This document shows positions 32,396-41,764 of a stretch of DNA of 64,000 nt, in pieces. Each line of letters begins with the position of its first letter. The stretch's first letter is position 1. The stretch spans positions 62,001-126,000 of the forward strand of contig NZ_JAAIXZ010000008.1 in assembly GCF_010894435.1 (NCBI RefSeq), read 5' to 3'. The translations under genes and the position numbers were made by a program. This DNA comes from Pyxidicoccus trucidator (GTDB taxonomy: Bacteria > Myxococcota > Myxococcia > Myxococcales > Myxococcaceae). The notes under the pieces were generated by a model, which was not told the DNA's origin, made no database searches, and saw nothing but the letters and a program-made list of their open reading frames with translations.

Positions 32396-32944
32396 CTACA
32401 GCGTGGGGTTGCCCATCGTGTAGTTGCAGTAGGCGCTGTTGCCGCACGTGGTGCCGACGCTGGTGTACCAGGCCGTCTTGCGGGTGCCGTACTGGCGGTT
32501 GTCCGCGTGGACGTGGGCGCCGGTGGAGTTACCGGTGGAGCCCACGAGGCCCAGCGCGCAGCGGTCGCACGTCTTGGAGCCGGACGACACGTTGGCGTTC
32601 AGGTGCAGCTGGCGGAAGTCCCAGCCGCTGCCACCCGTTACGACGTAGTAGTTGCCCGCGCCACCGTTGCAGGTGGTGCCGCCGCTGCAGTTGGCCGCAC
32701 AGCCGCCGTAGTAGGCGTAGTAGCGGCTGACGTTGATCATGCCGCGGTGGTTCCACTCGCTGCACGAGCCATTGCTCATGTCGAGCGCGTTGTGGGAGCT
32801 GCCCGAGCACGAGTAGTAGGTGGTGGAACCCACGCGCGCGGCGGTGTCACAGATGGGGCCCACGGCCGTGGCGGCGGTCACCGTGGTGGCCCAGCCGGCC
32901 GCCACGAGGGCCATGACGGCCATCGTCAACTTCATCGTCTTCAT
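32396..32944 (-). CDS. Secreted Cys-rich M23 (LytM-like) peptidase
   Basis: This 182-residue protein has a signal peptide to about residue 25 and a compact mature part with ten Cys, enough for five disulfides. Residues typical of M23 zinc endopeptidases are present: H51-NAL-D55, H114 in QLHL, and H144-V-H146 in 'GSTGNSTGAHVHADN'. M23 enzymes, including beta-lytic and LytM types, cut peptidoglycan cross-bridges and are used in predation and cell-wall turnover. There is no visible propeptide, unlike most beta-lytic enzymes. It is the last gene of an operon with two HEAT-repeat proteins (58-base gap) and ends at a strong terminator. GGAAG precedes the ATG. Confidence 0.82.
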   Translation of the reverse strand: MKTMKLTMAVMALVAAGWATTVTAATAVGPICDTAARVGSTTYYSCSGSSHNALDMSNGSCSEWNHRGMINVSRYYAYYGGCAANCSGGTTCNGGAGNYYVVTGGSGWDFRQLHLNANVSSGSKTCDRCALGLVGSTGNSTGAHVHADNRQYGTRKTAWYTSVGTTCGNSAYCNYTMGNPTL

Positions 32945-33002
32945 GAGGACTTCCTTCGTTGGGGGTTACGCTGCTGCACTGCGTACTGCGGTGAGGCAGG
33001 GG

Positions 33003-34001
33003 TCACCTCCGCAGCCGCTGCTTCTCTCGCAGCAGCAGCTCCCACTCCTGGAGGTTGAGGCTCAGGGCGGACAACCACGCTTCGATTTCAGGGTCCATGG
33101 CGCGGTCCACGCCGCGCAGCGACTCCAGCACGGGCCGCGCGCCGGACATGCCCAGCCGCGCAATGCCCTGGAGCGCCGCCTTGCGCACCGCCGGATTCGT
33201 ATCCGACTTGTAGAGGTCCACCAGCGAGCGCAGCGCGCCCTCGGACGCCGCGCCCGGCACGCCGCCCAGCGCCGTGGCCGCCGACGCGCGCAGCGTCGGG
33301 TCCTCCGCGCGGAGCTGCTTCGTCACCTGCTCCACGGCCGCGGGGCCCACGGCCTCCATGGAGACCTCGCCCAGCAGCTTCGCCGCCACCGCCGGGTCCT
33401 CCGCCGCGGCCGCCGCCGCCACCGCCGCCTCGGACACCTTGCGGTCATGGCCGCTATAGACTTCCAGGCTCTCCGCGACGAGGTTGTCCGCCACCGCCGC
33501 GCGCACCTCGGGAGACGAGTCCCGCACCAGCTGGTCGTACGTCACCACGCCGCCGTTCTTCTCCATGAACTCCACCGAGGGAGTGGAGCGCAGCGCACGC
33601 ACGGCCGCGGCACGGACGGACGGGTCCGAGTCTCCGCTGGCCCGCGCCAGCAGCGGCTGCACCAGCGTGGGGTTCTCCGCGTTGCTGGCCTTGGTGGACA
33701 GCGCGGCGCCCAGCGCCTCCAGCACGGCCGGGTCCTTCTCACGCGCCAGGGCCGCCAGGAGCGACTCCGCCGGCATGGCGAGCGCGGCCTCCTTGAGGCG
33801 CAGCTTCACGTAGCGCTGGAGGGCCGGCGAGCCGCCCTTCAGTGCGGCGCGCACGTCGTCCAGCATGCCCTCCACCGTGCAGGTGGCCGGCTTCAGCGTC
33901 GTCGCCTGCGGGCCCGTGGCCAGGGCCGGGGCGGGGAGCAGCCAGAGCAGGGCGGACAGGAGCGCCGCGCGCTTCAGGAGCTTCATCGTCGTGGCGTGCA
34001 T
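33003..34001 (-). CDS. Exported HEAT-repeat protein
   Basis: The 332-residue product has a signal peptide (MKLLKRAALLSALLWLLPAPALA region) and then alpha-helical HEAT-like repeats through the rest ('ASGDSDPSVRAAAVRALRST', 'DSSPEVRAAVADNLVAESLE', 'AEDPTLRASAATALGGV', 'KSDTNPAVRKAALQGIARLG'). The repeats form a binding surface; no enzyme motif is seen. Its ATG overlaps the stop of the preceding HEAT gene by one base (TGATG), with GGAAGGAG upstream, so the two are translationally coupled. The M23 peptidase gene follows. It may bind or restrain that peptidase in the periplasm; this is inference. Confidence 0.82.
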   Translation of the reverse strand: MHATTMKLLKRAALLSALLWLLPAPALATGPQATTLKPATCTVEGMLDDVRAALKGGSPALQRYVKLRLKEAALAMPAESLLAALAREKDPAVLEALGAALSTKASNAENPTLVQPLLARASGDSDPSVRAAAVRALRSTPSVEFMEKNGGVVTYDQLVRDSSPEVRAAVADNLVAESLEVYSGHDRKVSEAAVAAAAAAEDPAVAAKLLGEVSMEAVGPAAVEQVTKQLRAEDPTLRASAATALGGVPGAASEGALRSLVDLYKSDTNPAVRKAALQGIARLGMSGARPVLESLRGVDRAMDPEIEAWLSALSLNLQEWELLLREKQRLRR

Positions 34002-35173
34002 CAGTGCGGCGCTCCTTCCTCGACGAGGCACGCGTGGTGCTCCGCCTTGCCCAGCCAGATGCGGGCGAAGTCCACCGTGCCCGACGCGTAGAGGTCCCGG
34101 AACTCGGTGTAGTCCTGCAGGAAGCGCGGGTCCTTCGCGGCGAACTCCTGCAAGAGGGGCAGCGCGCCCGCGCCGGCCACGCGCACCGAGAAGCGGAAGA
34201 GGGCCCAGCGCACGCAGACGTCGTGCTCCTGGTCGAAGGCGGCGCGGTAGACCTCCAGCGCCTTGTCCGGTGAGCTGGTGACGCCCAGGCGGAAGGCGGC
34301 CATCTCCCGCACGTCGCGCTCGCGGTCCGTCTTCAGCGTGCGGGAGAGCTGCTCGAAGGAGTCCTCGCCGATGATGGGGTTGGAGTACGACGGCATCTCC
34401 AGCGCCAGCAGCCGCACGGCCATGTCGTCCGACTTGCCGCTGATGTCGAGCAGCTCCTTCCAGTAGGGCGCGTAGTTGCCGGTGCGCTCGAAGTCCTCCT
34501 TCATCACCCGGCCCATGGTGCGCGTGGCCACCCAGGCCACCGAGTCCACCGTCTCGTCCAGCGCCACGGCCTTGATTCGCTTGAGGTCCGCCGCGCCCAT
34601 CCGCTTCTGCGTCTCCAGCGCGTCCAGCGCGGCGGAGCGGGCCTGGAGCGTGGCGCTCTTGTCCTCGCCCATCTTCATCAGCTGCCCGGAGACCTTCGCG
34701 TCGTGCACGGCGGGCGCGGCCTTCAGCGCCGTCATGTAGATGCCCAGCTCCGGGTGGCTGGTGCCCTTGGACCACTCCAGCACCTGGAGCGCGCGGCTCG
34801 GGTCATTGCCCACCAGCTCCGTGAGGCGCTGCTGGAGGTAGTCCGCGAGGTAGCGGTCCTTGTTGGCGATGGCCGCCAGCAGCGCCGCGCGGAACGTGTC
34901 CATGGACGCGGTCCGGTCGAACTCCTGGAGCCCGTCCCAGCAACCGGGGATGGGGATCTGCTCGTCCTTCGGCTTCCGCTCCTCGGGCGGCACCGTCCCG
35001 CTGGGGCTCGTCTCAGGACTGCCCGCCGCGCTCAGGGTGGCGGAGGAAGAGGGCTCCGCTGGAGTGCCGTCGTCAGGGGAGGAAGAGGTGCCCCGCGGCA
35101 GCAACAGCGCCACGGCCGCCGCGAGGAGCAGGACGCCCGCCATCGCGGTCCAACGAAGTTTTCTAGGAGTCAT
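34001..35173 (-). CDS. Membrane-anchored HEAT-repeat-like protein
   Basis: The 390-residue product has one N-terminal membrane segment (about 10-26), a Ser/Pro/Glu linker to about 70, and a helical body of diverged HEAT-like repeats ('YLADYLQQRLTELVGNDPSR', 'RDVREMAAFRLGVTSSPDKA', 'HDVCVRWALFRFSVRVAGAG'). No catalytic motif is visible. It is the first gene of the three-gene operon ending in the M23 peptidase, and overlaps the next HEAT gene by one base. Shared fold and order suggest the two HEAT proteins arose by duplication and act together at the envelope. Confidence 0.78.
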   Translation of the reverse strand: MTPRKLRWTAMAGVLLLAAAVALLLPRGTSSSPDDGTPAEPSSSATLSAAGSPETSPSGTVPPEERKPKDEQIPIPGCWDGLQEFDRTASMDTFRAALLAAIANKDRYLADYLQQRLTELVGNDPSRALQVLEWSKGTSHPELGIYMTALKAAPAVHDAKVSGQLMKMGEDKSATLQARSAALDALETQKRMGAADLKRIKAVALDETVDSVAWVATRTMGRVMKEDFERTGNYAPYWKELLDISGKSDDMAVRLLALEMPSYSNPIIGEDSFEQLSRTLKTDRERDVREMAAFRLGVTSSPDKALEVYRAAFDQEHDVCVRWALFRFSVRVAGAGALPLLQEFAAKDPRFLQDYTEFRDLYASGTVDFARIWLGKAEHHACLVEEGAPH

Positions 35174-35211
35174 CGGTGAAATGGGTCAGCCGGTGAAAAG
35201 CCGCAAATTCT

Positions 35212-35241
35212 TGAATACTTGGAAACATGGGAAGATGGCAA
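35212..35241 (-). promoter_or_regulatory. Candidate promoter of the HEAT-M23 operon
   Basis: Reading the minus strand, TTGCCA (35241-35236) and TATTCA (35217-35212) are spaced by 18 bases in a locally AT-rich stretch, about 40 bases before the first HEAT gene. Confidence 0.4.
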
Positions 35242-35346
35242 CGGCTTTGTTTCGGCCTGCGAAATCCGCCCGAGTGAGTCCGGCATGACCACCACGAGGC
35301 TGGAGCCCTGGTTCCAGCGGCATTCACCGCCCCCGCAACGACAAGA

Positions 35347-35377
35347 GCCCCGGCTGCCTGACGCAGGCACCCGGGGC
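35347..35377 (-). terminator. Hairpin after the beta-propeller lipoprotein gene
   Basis: GCCCCGG and CCGGGGC pair, then after a C/C mismatch TGCC pairs with GGCA around a seven-base loop. It lies 25 bases past the gene end at 35402. The following bases (minus strand TCTTGTCGTT) are only moderately T-rich. Confidence 0.6.
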
Positions 35378-35401
35378 CCCTGGGGTTTCAGCGCGCGAGG
35401 A

Positions 35402-37417
35402 CTACGGCGCGAAGCGCAGGAACAGCAGGTCGGCCCTGCCGTCCTGCGGCAAGTAGGCCCGATCTCGCAGGCTGACGAGGTCGATGAACGCGCCCGGCAA
35501 CAGCGTCGCGCCGTCGGGCGTGGCGCCTACGGAAATGACGTACAGGCTGGAGTCGATGACCCGAGACCAGCGGTGGGTCCCCGTGGAGGAGAAGCGGGCC
35601 ACCAGCGTGTTGGAGCCTCCCGGATTCCCCATGAGGCTCCCGCCCAGGTCCACCGACCCGTAGGTCATGCCGAGCGCGGAGATGTTGCCCGCCGAGTCCG
35701 TGGCGATGTCGCTGAAGAAGTCATCCACGGTGCTGCCGTACCGCCGGGCCCACGTGTCGCCTCCCGAGGAGGTCAGCACGCCCAGGTACCCATCCATCGG
35801 GGCATACCCCGGGGCGCCCGGCGCGCTGGAGACGGTGCTGCCAGCGAAGGTGAAGGTGCCGTGGAAGGAGCCGCCGAAGGCCACGTGGCCCCCGGGCATG
35901 AGCGCGAGCGACATCTGGCTGGTACGTGCGCCATTGAGGGCGCGGGACCAGAGCAGCGTGCCTTCGGGGCTGTAGGCGGCGACGAACGGCGTCGAGTAGG
36001 AGGTGGCACCCAGACGGCCGGTGCCCGCCAGCCCGGTGACGAAGATGCGCCCGTCCGCGTTGGCGACCACGTCCTCGCCGAGGGTGCTGTCACTCCAGGG
36101 GTTGCTGGTGCCCGCGGGGACCGCCAGCGACCACAGGTGCTCTCCCTCCCACGAGTACTTCGCGAGGAACATGCCCTGCAGCGAGTAGGTCGGGTCCGAC
36201 TCGAGCGGCGCGCCGCCCAGGTTCAGCTGGCCGGTGAAGCCACCGGTGACGATGAGGCTGCCATTGGCATCGGTGGTCACCGCGCTCCCCTGGGCGAAGA
36301 CGTTCGCCCCGCCGGCCTCATTCGTCGGGACGAAGCCACGGGCCCACACGAAGGCGCCGCTCGGAGAGAACTTGGCGATGAAGGCGCCCCACGTCTCGTC
36401 ATCCGGAGTCGCGGGCAGGGGGCCGGCGCCGAAGTCAGGGGCTCCCTGGTAGGTGCCCACCGCGAGGACGTTCCCCAGCGGGGTGAGGGTGAGGGCGTTG
36501 ACGATGACGCTGGCGGCATTGTTGAACGGGACGTGGGCGCGAGACCACTGGTGCGTGCCGTCCGGGCCGTACTTCACCAGCGCGAAGTTGTGGGGCGAGG
36601 TGAAGGTGTCTCCACCGAAGTGGCCCTGTTCCTCGTACCTCGCGGCGACCACGAAGCTGCCGTCGGGGCCCACGGCCATGCTTCCATCCCACCACTGCTG
36701 CTTCGGGCCACCGCGCTGGAAGGCCTGGTCGAGGTCACCGCCCGTGCCCCGGCGCGTGCAGTAGAGCCGGGCCACGGTGACGGCCAGCTGCGGCATCAGG
36801 CCGCCCTGGCCCGACTCGGTGGCGAGGAAGTCCACGCCATTGCCGCCCGTGGGCACCAGCGCGAAGCTGTACGTTCCCGGCCCTGTGACTGCTGGCGTCA
36901 CGTCGTATTCGACGAGGCTGCTGGTGGTGACGGCGCCCAGGTCCGCCAGGGCCTCCCCCGTCCGGGTGGGGCGGGTGTTCCACGTCAGCGACGAAGCACT
37001 CCAGTTCGTGGTGGTGCTGTAGATGGCCGGCCCGTCCGTGCTGCCATCGGTGGCATACAGCTGGAGTCGCACCTGGATGACCGGGCTGTTCCGGAGGTCG
37101 GTCGAGGAGAGGTTGAAGCGCAGATACGCCTCCATCCGCGGGTCCCCATCCACGAGCAGCTTGCTGACGCCTCCGTTCGCCGCATCCGGCTGCGCGGCGG
37201 CGACGTAGGTGTCCTCCAGTCCGCCCACGATGACGGTTTCATACGCGACGTCCTGCTCGCAGGTGTCCAGGGCCGCCGTCTGCTTCGCCGGTGCTTCCGT
37301 CGGCGACTCTCCGCGCTCTCCCGCCTCCTCCACTCCACCGCAGTGGGTCAACAACATCAGCCCCGCCATCCAACCCGCCCCTGCACGCACCCGCCGCCAC
37401 GACTTCAGCCCTGACAT
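35402..37417 (-). CDS. Lipoprotein with DNRLRE domain and SBBP-type beta-propeller
   Basis: The start is the ATG at 37417, which has AGGGAG six bases upstream; the product is 671 residues. A lipoprotein signal (LTHCGG) leads to a DNRLRE (CBM96-like) beta-sandwich at about 50-210 ('EDTYVAAAQPDAANGGVSKL', 'MEAYLRFNLSSTD', SSLTWNTRPTRTGEALADLG). The remainder (about 240-670) is a series of about seven SBBP-like blades with recurring 'FIAKFSPSGAFVWARGF', FLAKYSWEGEHLWSLAV and FVAAYSPEGTLLWSRAL. The protein should sit on the cell surface and bind glycan or protein partners. It is divergent from the beta-helix gene. Enzyme activity is not apparent. Confidence 0.85.
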   Translation of the reverse strand: MSGLKSWRRVRAGAGWMAGLMLLTHCGGVEEAGERGESPTEAPAKQTAALDTCEQDVAYETVIVGGLEDTYVAAAQPDAANGGVSKLLVDGDPRMEAYLRFNLSSTDLRNSPVIQVRLQLYATDGSTDGPAIYSTTTNWSASSLTWNTRPTRTGEALADLGAVTTSSLVEYDVTPAVTGPGTYSFALVPTGGNGVDFLATESGQGGLMPQLAVTVARLYCTRRGTGGDLDQAFQRGGPKQQWWDGSMAVGPDGSFVVAARYEEQGHFGGDTFTSPHNFALVKYGPDGTHQWSRAHVPFNNAASVIVNALTLTPLGNVLAVGTYQGAPDFGAGPLPATPDDETWGAFIAKFSPSGAFVWARGFVPTNEAGGANVFAQGSAVTTDANGSLIVTGGFTGQLNLGGAPLESDPTYSLQGMFLAKYSWEGEHLWSLAVPAGTSNPWSDSTLGEDVVANADGRIFVTGLAGTGRLGATSYSTPFVAAYSPEGTLLWSRALNGARTSQMSLALMPGGHVAFGGSFHGTFTFAGSTVSSAPGAPGYAPMDGYLGVLTSSGGDTWARRYGSTVDDFFSDIATDSAGNISALGMTYGSVDLGGSLMGNPGGSNTLVARFSSTGTHRWSRVIDSSLYVISVGATPDGATLLPGAFIDLVSLRDRAYLPQDGRADLLFLRFAP

Positions 37418-37663
37418 TTCCCACTCCCTCATCGTTGCTTCTGCACCAGGGTTGCAATGTCTGCACTCAGCCGCGGTTGCCAGTGGGCAATGTATGGCTT
37501 TGGATAGTCCTGGTTGGCCTCCTGCCTGGTCCACGGGCTGGCGCGTGGGGACAGAAGGTGAACCGGCCGTCATATTGCAACGCACCTCCGGTGGCTCAAG
37601 AGTGTATAGATGGAATTCCAAGTAATCCTTGGAAGTGTTGCCCCCCTTTCCCCCGGAGCTTTC

Positions 37664-40471
37664 TTGAACCCCTCTTCCTCTCTTCGCGTCCACCCGGGTC
37701 GCGTCTGCGTGCTGGTGCTGGCGCTGCTGGCGCTCCTTCCTTCCGCTGCGACAGCCGCGGACCTCTACGTCAGCCCGAGTGGCTCCGACTCGAATTCCGG
37801 AACCTCCTCCTCGTCCCCGCTGAAGACGATTCAGGCCGCGCTGGACAAGGCGACGGCGGGCACGACGATTCACCTGGCCGCGGGCACCTACCGCGAGCGG
37901 CCGGTGACGAAGCGGGCGGGCACCGCGACGGCGCCCATCACCCTCAAGGGGCCAGAGACGGGCAAGGCCCGCTCGGGGCGCTACAAGGCGGTGCTGTTCG
38001 GCACGAGCCGCGTCTTCAACATCGACCACAGCCACTACGCGCTGGAGGGGTTCACGATTGATGGGCAGGAGAAGCTCGTCAACAAGACCTGGCCCACGAG
38101 CCTGTCAGGCGTGCGCCAGTTCAAGGACGACAACCAGACCCTCATCTCCGACGGGCGGCTCATCTACATCGGCTCGTCGGACTCGTCGCGGGACATCACC
38201 GGCGTGGTGATTCGCGACATGTTCGTCAACGGCGCGGGTGGCGAGTGCATCCGCATGCGCAACAACGCGGATGGGAACGAAGTCGCCCACTCGGTCATCC
38301 AGTGGTGCGGGATGTTCGCCAAGGACGACGGGGATGGCGACAAGTATCACAACGGCGAGGGCGTCTATATCGGCACCAGCCCCAAGTCGACCACCCAGCC
38401 GATGTATGCCAATGACCACAGCGCGTTCAATGACATCCACGACAACACGATTCACACGTTCGGCTCGGAGTGCCTCAACGTGAAGGAGAACGCGCACGGC
38501 AACACGTTCGCCAGGAACGACTGCCGCTACAACGACGAGCCGCTGGAGTTCCTCGGCAGCCTCGTCGAGCTGCGGGGCCACGACAACGTGCTGGACTCCA
38601 ACGTCTTCTCCGGCAGCCGCAGCTACGTGCTCAAGCTCAAGTCGGACTCCGGCGCCTACGACAAGGGCGGCAACTCGGCCACCAACAACACCTTCCGCGA
38701 GGCGGTGGGCGCGTTCATCCGCAACGACCACAGCGCGTCGCAGGACACCTTCTGCGGCAATACGTTCGATTCCTCGGCTCCGATCCTGACGGGCAACTCC
38801 GTGGGCACTCCGACGGCGCCGTGCTCGGGTGGTGGGGACACGACGCCTCCCACGGCTCCGACGGGGTTGACGGCGACGGCGGCCTCCAGCAGCGAGGTCG
38901 ACCTGTCCTGGAGCGCGAGCTCGGACAACGTCGGGGTGACGTCGTACGCGGTGCTCCGCGATGGCACGAGGGTGGCGACGGTCAGCGGGCGGACGTACCG
39001 CGACGGAGGCAGGGCGGCGAGCACCACCTACGCGTACCGGGTGTCGGCCAGCGACGCCGCGGGCAATGTGTCGGCGCCGTCCGCGACGGTGAGCGTGACG
39101 ACGCTCGCGACGACGGGCCCGGCCCTCATCAGCGAGTCCTTCGACAGCTCGGCGGGCGGGATGACTGTCGTGCGGGGCGGCACCTGGGGCGTCAGCGGCG
39201 GGCGCTATGTGCTGTCCTCGCCAGCGGCGGGCACGGTGGCGCAGGGCAACGGCAACCTGGCCGTGCACGCCACGTCCGTGTCGGGCGACTTCACGCTCAC
39301 CACCACCGCGAGGTCGACGGGAACCAGCGGCACCTTCGACGACTTCTCGGTGGTGTTCGGCTACGTGGACACGGCGAACTACTACTTCGCGAGCTTCAAC
39401 GAGGGGAATGACGCCAACACCCATGGCCTCTTCCGCGTCCAGGCCGGCGCCATCACCCAGGTTGCCGACTTCACCAGCGTCATCAGCACCGGGGTGGATT
39501 ACTCCATCCAGGTGCAGCGCACCGGGGCCACGCTTCGCGTGTCGCGGGACGGCGTGCTGGCCGCCGAGGTGGTGGACTCGACGTTCACCTTCGGGAAGGT
39601 GGGCTATGGCAGCCGCAACGACGCGGCGTCGTTCGACAACCTCCGCGTCACCGTTGCCAGCGCGGACACGTCGGCGCCCTCGGCCCCGACGGGGTTGAGC
39701 GCCACGGCCGCCTCCAGCACCGAGGTCGACCTGACCTGGAATGCGAGCTCCGACAACGTCGGGGTGACAGCGTACGTGGTGTCCCGGGGAAGCACGCCCG
39801 TGTGCACGGTGTCCGCGCTGTCGTGCAGCGACACGGGGCTGAGCCCGGCGACGACGTACAGCTACTCCGTCCGGGCCCGCGACGCGGCCGGCAACGTGTC
39901 AACCGCGAGCAGCACGGGGAGCGTGACGACTCCGGCGGGCGGCGGCTCGACGCTGCTGGCGGATGACTTCGCGTCGTATTCGAGCTTCCCGGCGGGAGGC
40001 TGGACGAATGTCACCGGCAACGGAAGCTGGGCCATCGTCACGGATGGCACGTCGGCGGCCCGGCAGCAGTCCTCCACGTCCGCGACCTACCTCGTCACGG
40101 CGGGCCAGCCGACGTGGGCCAGCTACACTTTCTCGGCCCGGATGAAGACCGGCTCGACGAGCGTCCGCAACGGGCTCGTCGCCCGATATGTGGACGGGAA
40201 CAACTACTACTTCCTCCTGCTCCACAACGGGAACGTGGTGCTGAACAAGAAGGTCGCCGGCTCCACGGTGACGCTGCAGTCGGTGCCCTTCACCGCGAGC
40301 ACGTCGGCGTTCCACACGCTCTCCCTGGTGGTTCAGGGCACGTCACTCCAGGGCTACGTGGACGGGGTGCTCCGCGTGCAGGGCTCGGACACGAGCCTGA
40401 CGGCGGGGAAGGTGGGCTTCTATGCGAATGGAGTCGCCACCTTCGACGATGTGCTCGTGACGGCTCCGTGA
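37664..40471 (+). CDS. Secreted right-handed beta-helix protein with fibronectin III modules
   Basis: The TTG at 37664 is preferred: CGGAG lies six bases upstream and the signal peptide (to about LLPSAATAA) then starts normally. An ATG at 37610 is in frame but sits directly on a TATAGA box. The mature part begins DLYVSPSGSDSNSGTSSSS then 'LKTIQAALDKATAGTTIHLA', the usual opening of secreted beta-helix (DUF1565 / polysaccharide-lyase-like) domains, to about residue 400. Then come a fibronectin type III module ('APTGLTATAASSSEVDLSWS'), a LamG/jelly-roll-like domain, a second fibronectin III module and a second jelly-roll domain. It probably binds or cleaves a polysaccharide; catalytic residues cannot be assigned. 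Confidence 0.83.
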   Translation: MNPSSSLRVHPGRVCVLVLALLALLPSAATAADLYVSPSGSDSNSGTSSSSPLKTIQAALDKATAGTTIHLAAGTYRERPVTKRAGTATAPITLKGPETGKARSGRYKAVLFGTSRVFNIDHSHYALEGFTIDGQEKLVNKTWPTSLSGVRQFKDDNQTLISDGRLIYIGSSDSSRDITGVVIRDMFVNGAGGECIRMRNNADGNEVAHSVIQWCGMFAKDDGDGDKYHNGEGVYIGTSPKSTTQPMYANDHSAFNDIHDNTIHTFGSECLNVKENAHGNTFARNDCRYNDEPLEFLGSLVELRGHDNVLDSNVFSGSRSYVLKLKSDSGAYDKGGNSATNNTFREAVGAFIRNDHSASQDTFCGNTFDSSAPILTGNSVGTPTAPCSGGGDTTPPTAPTGLTATAASSSEVDLSWSASSDNVGVTSYAVLRDGTRVATVSGRTYRDGGRAASTTYAYRVSASDAAGNVSAPSATVSVTTLATTGPALISESFDSSAGGMTVVRGGTWGVSGGRYVLSSPAAGTVAQGNGNLAVHATSVSGDFTLTTTARSTGTSGTFDDFSVVFGYVDTANYYFASFNEGNDANTHGLFRVQAGAITQVADFTSVISTGVDYSIQVQRTGATLRVSRDGVLAAEVVDSTFTFGKVGYGSRNDAASFDNLRVTVASADTSAPSAPTGLSATAASSTEVDLTWNASSDNVGVTAYVVSRGSTPVCTVSALSCSDTGLSPATTYSYSVRARDAAGNVSTASSTGSVTTPAGGGSTLLADDFASYSSFPAGGWTNVTGNGSWAIVTDGTSAARQQSSTSATYLVTAGQPTWASYTFSARMKTGSTSVRNGLVARYVDGNNYYFLLLHNGNVVLNKKVAGSTVTLQSVPFTASTSAFHTLSLVVQGTSLQGYVDGVLRVQGSDTSLTAGKVGFYANGVATFDDVLVTAP

Positions 40472-40593
40472 GGGCTTCAACTCCACGCCGGAGCAAGGAG
40501 GGCCGCTGATGTGCGCGGATTGAATTTCTCCGCCCCGACGGAACTCTTGCCCGGGTCCGGACGACAATCGGACATCACGAAGAGGGGGAACAC

Positions 40594-41718
40594 ATGTCGG
40601 TCTTCAATCGCATTCCCGCGCCAGCCAATGCCGCGCTCCAGGTGGCCGAGGCGCTTCGCCGTCAGGCCCAGGCCCAGGCTCAGGCCCAGGCCCAGGCTCA
40701 GGCTCAAGCTCAAGCCCAGGCCCAGGCGCAGCAGAAGGCCTCCGGCGGGCAGCAGGCCGGTGGTGGCGCGGGTGGAATGGCGAGTCGGGCCGGAAGCTCC
40801 TTCGAGGCACAGCCGCTCTCCAGGAAGCTGGACCTCTCGGGCGAGGGGACCCAGCAGGTCGCGTACTTCCAGCCGCTGGAAACCACCCAGGAGTCGGAGG
40901 AGGCCGCCCCCCTGACGCCGCTGGAGCCCCAAAGGACGCCCGTGGGCATCTCCGTGGGTGAGGTGTCGCACCAGGAAGGCACCGTCTACAGCGACAACGT
41001 CCCCGCGGTGCTGGCGGGCACGATTCCCGGCGCCAACTACTGCGCGTCCACCGCGTTCGCCGGCATCGCCGAGTCGGTTCCGGGCTGGGCCAGCGAGGCG
41101 GGCATCCACGCCGTGCTCGACGAGCACGGCACGGGCTCGTCGATTGCCATCTGGGACCAGATTTCCGCCGACCCCTCCTTTGGCGAGAGGAACCCGACCA
41201 CCGGGCAGCGCCCGGGGCTGACTCCCGCGTCGGGGCAGATTCGCGAGGTGGAGCTGCCAGACGGACAGCCGATGCCCGTCGAGCTGACGGTGGGCGACGA
41301 GACGCTGCGCTTCCAGGCCGTCGAGGTGGAGATTCGCAACGACGTGGACACGCTGGTGCCGGAGACCGCGACCTCCACGCTTGAGTCCCTGGAGGACATG
41401 GAAGTGGGAGAGGTGCGCGCGGTGATGATGCGCCCCATCAACTTCGACGGCACCTCGGCGCCGACGGAGGTGGGGCACTGGGTGCTCGTCGAGAAGACGG
41501 GCGAGGACAGCTACCGGCTCACCCAGTCGGCACCGGAGGACTGGGCGCTGCTCGGTGGAAGCGGAGGCACGCCCGACGGCGGGCGGTACGTGCACGAGTT
41601 CACCGGCGACACCGCGCTTCAGGACGTCAGCAGCTATATCCATGCCGAGGCGCAGTACTCCGCGAAGAACGCGGGCATGTACGCCGTCGTCGTCCTCGAG
41701 CCGGTGGTTTCCGAGTAG
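40594..41718 (+). CDS. Uncharacterised protein with QA repeat and papain-like Cys/His pattern
   Basis: This 374-residue protein has no signal peptide. After MSVFNRIPAPANAALQVAEA comes an (QA)x11 tract (24-45), a Gly/Ala linker, and from about 110 a folded domain. In it, 'PGANYCASTAFAGIAESV' puts Cys150 at the start of a helix, and VGHWVLVEK puts His295 at the start of a strand followed by an Asp-containing turn. That order is what papain-fold enzymes (NlpC/P60, C39, transglutaminase-like) show, but no family is recognised, so this is a structural guess. A short ribosome site (AAGAGGGGG) precedes the ATG and a strong terminator follows; it is a single-gene unit. The disordered polar N-terminus resembles a secretion or adaptor tail. 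Confidence 0.7.
   Translation: MSVFNRIPAPANAALQVAEALRRQAQAQAQAQAQAQAQAQAQAQAQQKASGGQQAGGGAGGMASRAGSSFEAQPLSRKLDLSGEGTQQVAYFQPLETTQESEEAAPLTPLEPQRTPVGISVGEVSHQEGTVYSDNVPAVLAGTIPGANYCASTAFAGIAESVPGWASEAGIHAVLDEHGTGSSIAIWDQISADPSFGERNPTTGQRPGLTPASGQIREVELPDGQPMPVELTVGDETLRFQAVEVEIRNDVDTLVPETATSTLESLEDMEVGEVRAVMMRPINFDGTSAPTEVGHWVLVEKTGEDSYRLTQSAPEDWALLGGSGGTPDGGRYVHEFTGDTALQDVSSYIHAEAQYSAKNAGMYAVVVLEPVVSE
40663..40728 (+). repeat. Eleven 6-base CAGGCN units
   Basis: A run of hexamers (CAG or CAA followed by GCC, GCT or GCG) codes for eleven Gln-Ala dipeptides. Third-base variation shows the tract has not very recently expanded. Confidence 0.85.
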
Positions 41719-41729
41719 GGACACCGGGC

Positions 41730-41764
41730 CCTGGCTCGGTCCGGTGGCAGGGGCCCGAGCCAGG
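41730..41764 (+). terminator. Strong hairpin terminator
   Basis: CCTGGCTCGG and CCGAGCCAGG form a perfect ten-base stem; outside it GGACACC and GGTGTTC can extend the pairing. It lies just after the QA-repeat gene and before the converging pectinacetylesterase-family gene. Confidence 0.7.

Noticed and set aside
40663..40728. Short CRISPR-like or microsatellite array
   Set aside because: The repeats are six bases with no spacers and encode Gln-Ala in frame within a gene.
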